This document shows positions 61,783 to 64,000 of a stretch of DNA of 64,000 bases, piece after piece. The notes beneath the pieces were generated by a model. That model did not search any database. It saw nothing but the letters and a program-made list of their open reading frames with translations, and was not told the origin of the DNA. A program made the translations under genes and the position numbers. Source of the DNA: Polaribacter dokdonensis (GTDB lineage: Bacteria > Bacteroidota > Bacteroidia > Flavobacteriales > Flavobacteriaceae); assembly GCF_024362345.1 (NCBI RefSeq), contig NZ_CP101505.1, forward strand, positions 888,001 to 952,000, in the 5' to 3' direction. How positions within the stretch are numbered: the first letter of the stretch is position 1; each line of letters begins with the position of its first letter.

Positions 61783-61934
61783 CGAAAAAAGGAACAGAAA
61801 TTCATAAAAATTACAATTGAAAATAAATCGAAATAATCGATTTTTATTAAACTATTAACAATATAAATTGATATGATTAAATTATCTTTACTACAAGTGT
61901 ATATTTTAGACTATAAATTACAGAATAATCAAAG

Positions 61935-62840
61935 TTACAAAACCCAATCTTTTGGATTTTCTAAAACTTTAAGAAGTTTTTCTTCTGGCGAATTTTCTGC
62001 AGGATGATAATTGTATTTCCATTGCACAACTGGGGGTAAACTCATTAAAATACTTTCAATTCTACCATTTGTTTTTAATCCAAATAAAGTACCTCTATCA
62101 TGCACAAGGTTAAATTCTACATACCTACCTCTTCTTACTTCCTGCCAGTCTTTATGATTTTGAGAATAGTTGGTGTTTTTTCTTTTTTCTACAATAGGTA
62201 CATAAGTTTCTAGAAAACTGTTTCCTACTTCTGTAACAAAGTCATATCTATCATTAATAGAAACTTCATCTGTTTGTTTTAAATAATCAAAAAACAAACC
62301 TCCTATTCCTCTTGCTTCATTTCTATGTGAATTCCAAAAATAATTATCGCATGTTTTTTTGAACTTCGGATAAAAATCTGAATTGTGTTTATCACAAGCA
62401 TTTTTACAAACCGTATGAAAATGTGTTGCATCTTCATCAAACAAATAATAAGGAGTTAAGTCTTGACCACCTCCAAACCATTGGGTAACAATGTCACCTG
62501 ATGAATTATACATTTCAAAATAACGCCAATTTGCATGCACAGTTGGTACAAAAGGATTTTTAGGGTGTAAAACTAAACTTAAACCACAAGCAAAAAAATT
62601 ACCCTCTTTTACCTTAAATTGATTTCTTAAAACTTCTGGCAATTCACCATGAACTGCAGATATGTTTACACCTCCTTTTTCAAAAACGGCACCATTTTCT
62701 ATAACTCTGGTTCTTCCTCCTCCACCTTCTTTACGTTTCCAGAGGTCTTCTTTAAATTTAGCTGATCCATCAACCTCTTCTAGTTTAGAAGTAATTGCAT
62801 CTTGTAAATCTTCGATATAAGCGTAAAACTTATCTTTCAT
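61935..62840 (-). CDS. hemF: Oxygen-dependent coproporphyrinogen III oxidase
   Basis: 301 residues. Oxidative decarboxylation of coproporphyrinogen III in heme synthesis. HemF landmarks: RKEGGGGRTRVIENGAVFEKGGVN, HPKNPFVPTVHANWRYF, WFGGGQDLTPYYLF, EARGIGGLFFDYL and RRGRYVEFNLVHDRGTLFGL. Overlaps the upstream EI24 gene by 11 bases and belongs to the hemE, EI24, hemF operon. Confidence 0.96.
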   Translation of the reverse strand: MKDKFYAYIEDLQDAITSKLEEVDGSAKFKEDLWKRKEGGGGRTRVIENGAVFEKGGVNISAVHGELPEVLRNQFKVKEGNFFACGLSLVLHPKNPFVPTVHANWRYFEMYNSSGDIVTQWFGGGQDLTPYYLFDEDATHFHTVCKNACDKHNSDFYPKFKKTCDNYFWNSHRNEARGIGGLFFDYLKQTDEVSINDRYDFVTEVGNSFLETYVPIVEKRKNTNYSQNHKDWQEVRRGRYVEFNLVHDRGTLFGLKTNGRIESILMSLPPVVQWKYNYHPAENSPEEKLLKVLENPKDWVL

Positions 62841-63588
62841 ATACCAAGTTGTTTTTTTCGTGCATTAATTGCACCATTTTTTTTGAAGCTGCAGTTACAG
62901 AAAGTGGCAACACAATAATAATCCCAACAACAGGAATCAATAGAAATAGCATAAAAACGATTCCATTTCCTATAGCATAACCTTTATTTCTACTTACAAA
63001 CTGTACACTTTCTTTATAGGTTAAATGACGTTCTAAGGTATAATCCATATTTCCAAAACCTGCATAATAAGCTTGGACTATAAACAATAGAATAGTAGAG
63101 AAAATATTTACAATTGGAATAAATTTGAGCAGTAAAATAGGAATGGTAATTATCAACTCCTTAAAAAGATTTCTAATATTTATTCGAATTCCTCTAACTA
63201 ACTGCTCTGTGTTGGTTGTATTTCTATGCAAATGAGAAATATTACCATAAAAGTGTTTTTCTATTTTCTCAGAAACTGGACTCATAAAAGGCGCAGAAAG
63301 TGCCATTATTATGTGTTTATACAAGATTAGTCCAATTATCAATACAATTAAACCTCCAATAAAATTACTGATGGATGAGAAGATATCTTTTCCCCAATCC
63401 CAAATCCAAATTTTAGAGATGTAAGCACCTACATTATCAGATAGAACATAGGCTTCTACACCTATTAATATAGCTGTGCAAAAACTAATCAACATAGGAA
63501 TTATAAAATATTTCCAAAGTTTTAAATCTGACATCAGTTTAAAAACTCCTGTATATTCTTTAATTCCTAATATGACGTTTTTAAGCAT
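62830..63588 (-). CDS. EI24 domain (CysZ-like) membrane protein
   Basis: 252 residues with four main hydrophobic segments (about 27-48, 68-92, 145-170, 205-232). The pattern and the SAPFMSPVSEKIEKHFYG stretch are those of EI24/CysZ-type proteins. CysZ is a sulfate permease, but the Bacteroidota homologues in hem operons have no assigned role. Lies between hemE (3 bases away) and hemF (11-base overlap). Confidence 0.82.
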   Translation of the reverse strand: MLKNVILGIKEYTGVFKLMSDLKLWKYFIIPMLISFCTAILIGVEAYVLSDNVGAYISKIWIWDWGKDIFSSISNFIGGLIVLIIGLILYKHIIMALSAPFMSPVSEKIEKHFYGNISHLHRNTTNTEQLVRGIRINIRNLFKELIITIPILLLKFIPIVNIFSTILLFIVQAYYAGFGNMDYTLERHLTYKESVQFVSRNKGYAIGNGIVFMLFLLIPVVGIIIVLPLSVTAASKKMVQLMHEKNNLVYER

Positions 63589-63591
63589 ATT

Positions 63592-64000
63592 TTACTGTGC
63601 TTTGTATTCTTTTACAGCATCTACAAATGCTTTGGCATTTTCTACTGGAATATTTGGTAAAATTCCATGACCTAAATTTACAATATATCTGTCTTTACCA
63701 AACTCGTTAATCATTTGGGTAACCATTTTTTTAATTTCTGATGGTGTAGAAAATAATCTTGATGGATCAAAATTACCTTGTAGCGTAATTTGTCCTCCAG
63801 ATAAATAACGTGCGTTTCTTGCAGAGCATGTCCAATCAACCCCAAGAGCAGAAGCCCCTGATTTAGCCATATCACTTAAAGCAAACCAACACCCTTTACC
63901 AAAAGCAATTACTGGAGCATCATCTTTTAAGGCGTCTATAATTTGCTGCATATATTGCCATGAAAATTCTTGATAATCGGTTGGAGATAACATACCTCCC
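63592..64000 (-). CDS. hemE: Uroporphyrinogen decarboxylase, C-terminal part
   Basis: The gene continues beyond the right edge; 135 C-terminal residues are visible, opening in frame with [21 protein letters not shown]. The family landmarks [30 protein letters not shown] and [25 protein letters not shown] are present. Decarboxylates uroporphyrinogen III in heme synthesis. First visible gene of the operon with EI24 and hemF. Confidence 0.94.
   Translation of the reverse strand, partial: GGMLSPTDYQEFSWQYMQQIIDALKDDAPVIAFGKGCWFALSDMAKSGASALGVDWTCSARNARYLSGGQITLQGNFDPSRLFSTPSEIKKMVTQMINEFGKDRYIVNLGHGILPNIPVENAKAFVDAVKEYKAQ

Noticed and set aside
1..64000. CRISPR array, prophage, integron or insertion sequence
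   Set aside because: No direct-repeat/spacer pattern, no phage structural or integrase/transposase genes anywhere in the window.

Overview
This window comes from a low-G+C (strongly A/T-rich) member of the Bacteroidota, most likely a marine Flavobacteriaceae. The evidence is Bacteroidota-type -7 promoter elements (TAnnTTTG), lipoproteins with short lipoboxes, a Por-type (T9SS) C-terminal sorting domain, lineage-typical families (DUF4295, DUF4199, DUF5606, YaiO-type barrel, BshC, GlmU-like, head-GIN) and frequent TTG starts. I see no prophage, insertion sequence, CRISPR array, tRNA or rRNA. Genes are densely packed and several convergent pairs share stop codons.

Layout. 1-5.7 kb: the 5' part of an FtsX/LolC-type permease, a NamZ-like (DUF1343) lipoprotein, a CxxCxxCC protein, argS and lpdA. 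5.8-14.5 kb: a co-directional six-gene run consisting of a membrane-anchored HEAT-repeat protein, a processive GT2 synthase, a TPR plus YaiO-type outer-membrane barrel, a DUF4838 lipoprotein, a DUF1573 lipoprotein and a LysM protein, ending in a strong terminator. This is the best candidate for an uncharacterised system: it looks like a synthase-dependent exopolysaccharide machine comparable to Pga or YaiO/YaiP, with a HEAT protein as unfamiliar partner and a hydrolase-like lipoprotein attached. 14.5-19.3 kb: an AsmA-like protein, an unknown membrane protein with an internal duplication, rlmF and bshC. 19.4-26.9 kb: an M14 peptidase, rimO, an amidase lipoprotein, ftsY, and the rpmB-rpmG-DUF4295 operon.

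27-35 kb: a purU, FAH-hydrolase, small membrane protein and cinA operon, then menB, a secreted alpha/beta-hydrolase-like protein lacking its nucleophile serine, a CvfB-like S1 protein, menD and fsa. 35-47 kb: a lipoprotein, an SDR, a small SRP RNA gene with its own well-formed promoter, DUF4199, a GT2 enzyme, a phosphohexomutase, an MsbA-like ABC exporter, a CCA-adding-enzyme relative, a surface-glycan glycosyltransferase group (GT11, GT25, WaaE-like GT2) and dapD. 47-54 kb: ruvX, def, DUF5606 and mazG in series, an NTF2-like lipoprotein, a flavoprotein, a small cysteine-rich lipoprotein behind an operator-like palindrome, and lon. 54.6-64 kb: a DUF4380-like protein, an ECF sigma, membrane-anchored partner and head-GIN operon, a GlmU-like protein, a T9SS-sorted CxxCH protein, an acyl-CoA thioesterase, a 2-oxoacid dehydrogenase E2, and a hemF, EI24, hemE operon cut by the right edge.

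Most of the window is core metabolism and envelope biogenesis: menaquinone (menB, menD), heme (hemE, hemF), lysine (dapD), translation and secretion (argS, rpmB, rpmG, def, rimO, rlmF, ftsY, SRP RNA), with surface-polysaccharide functions in two places (5.8-13.6 kb and 38-46 kb). All functional calls rest on motif and family recognition by eye; no database search was run.
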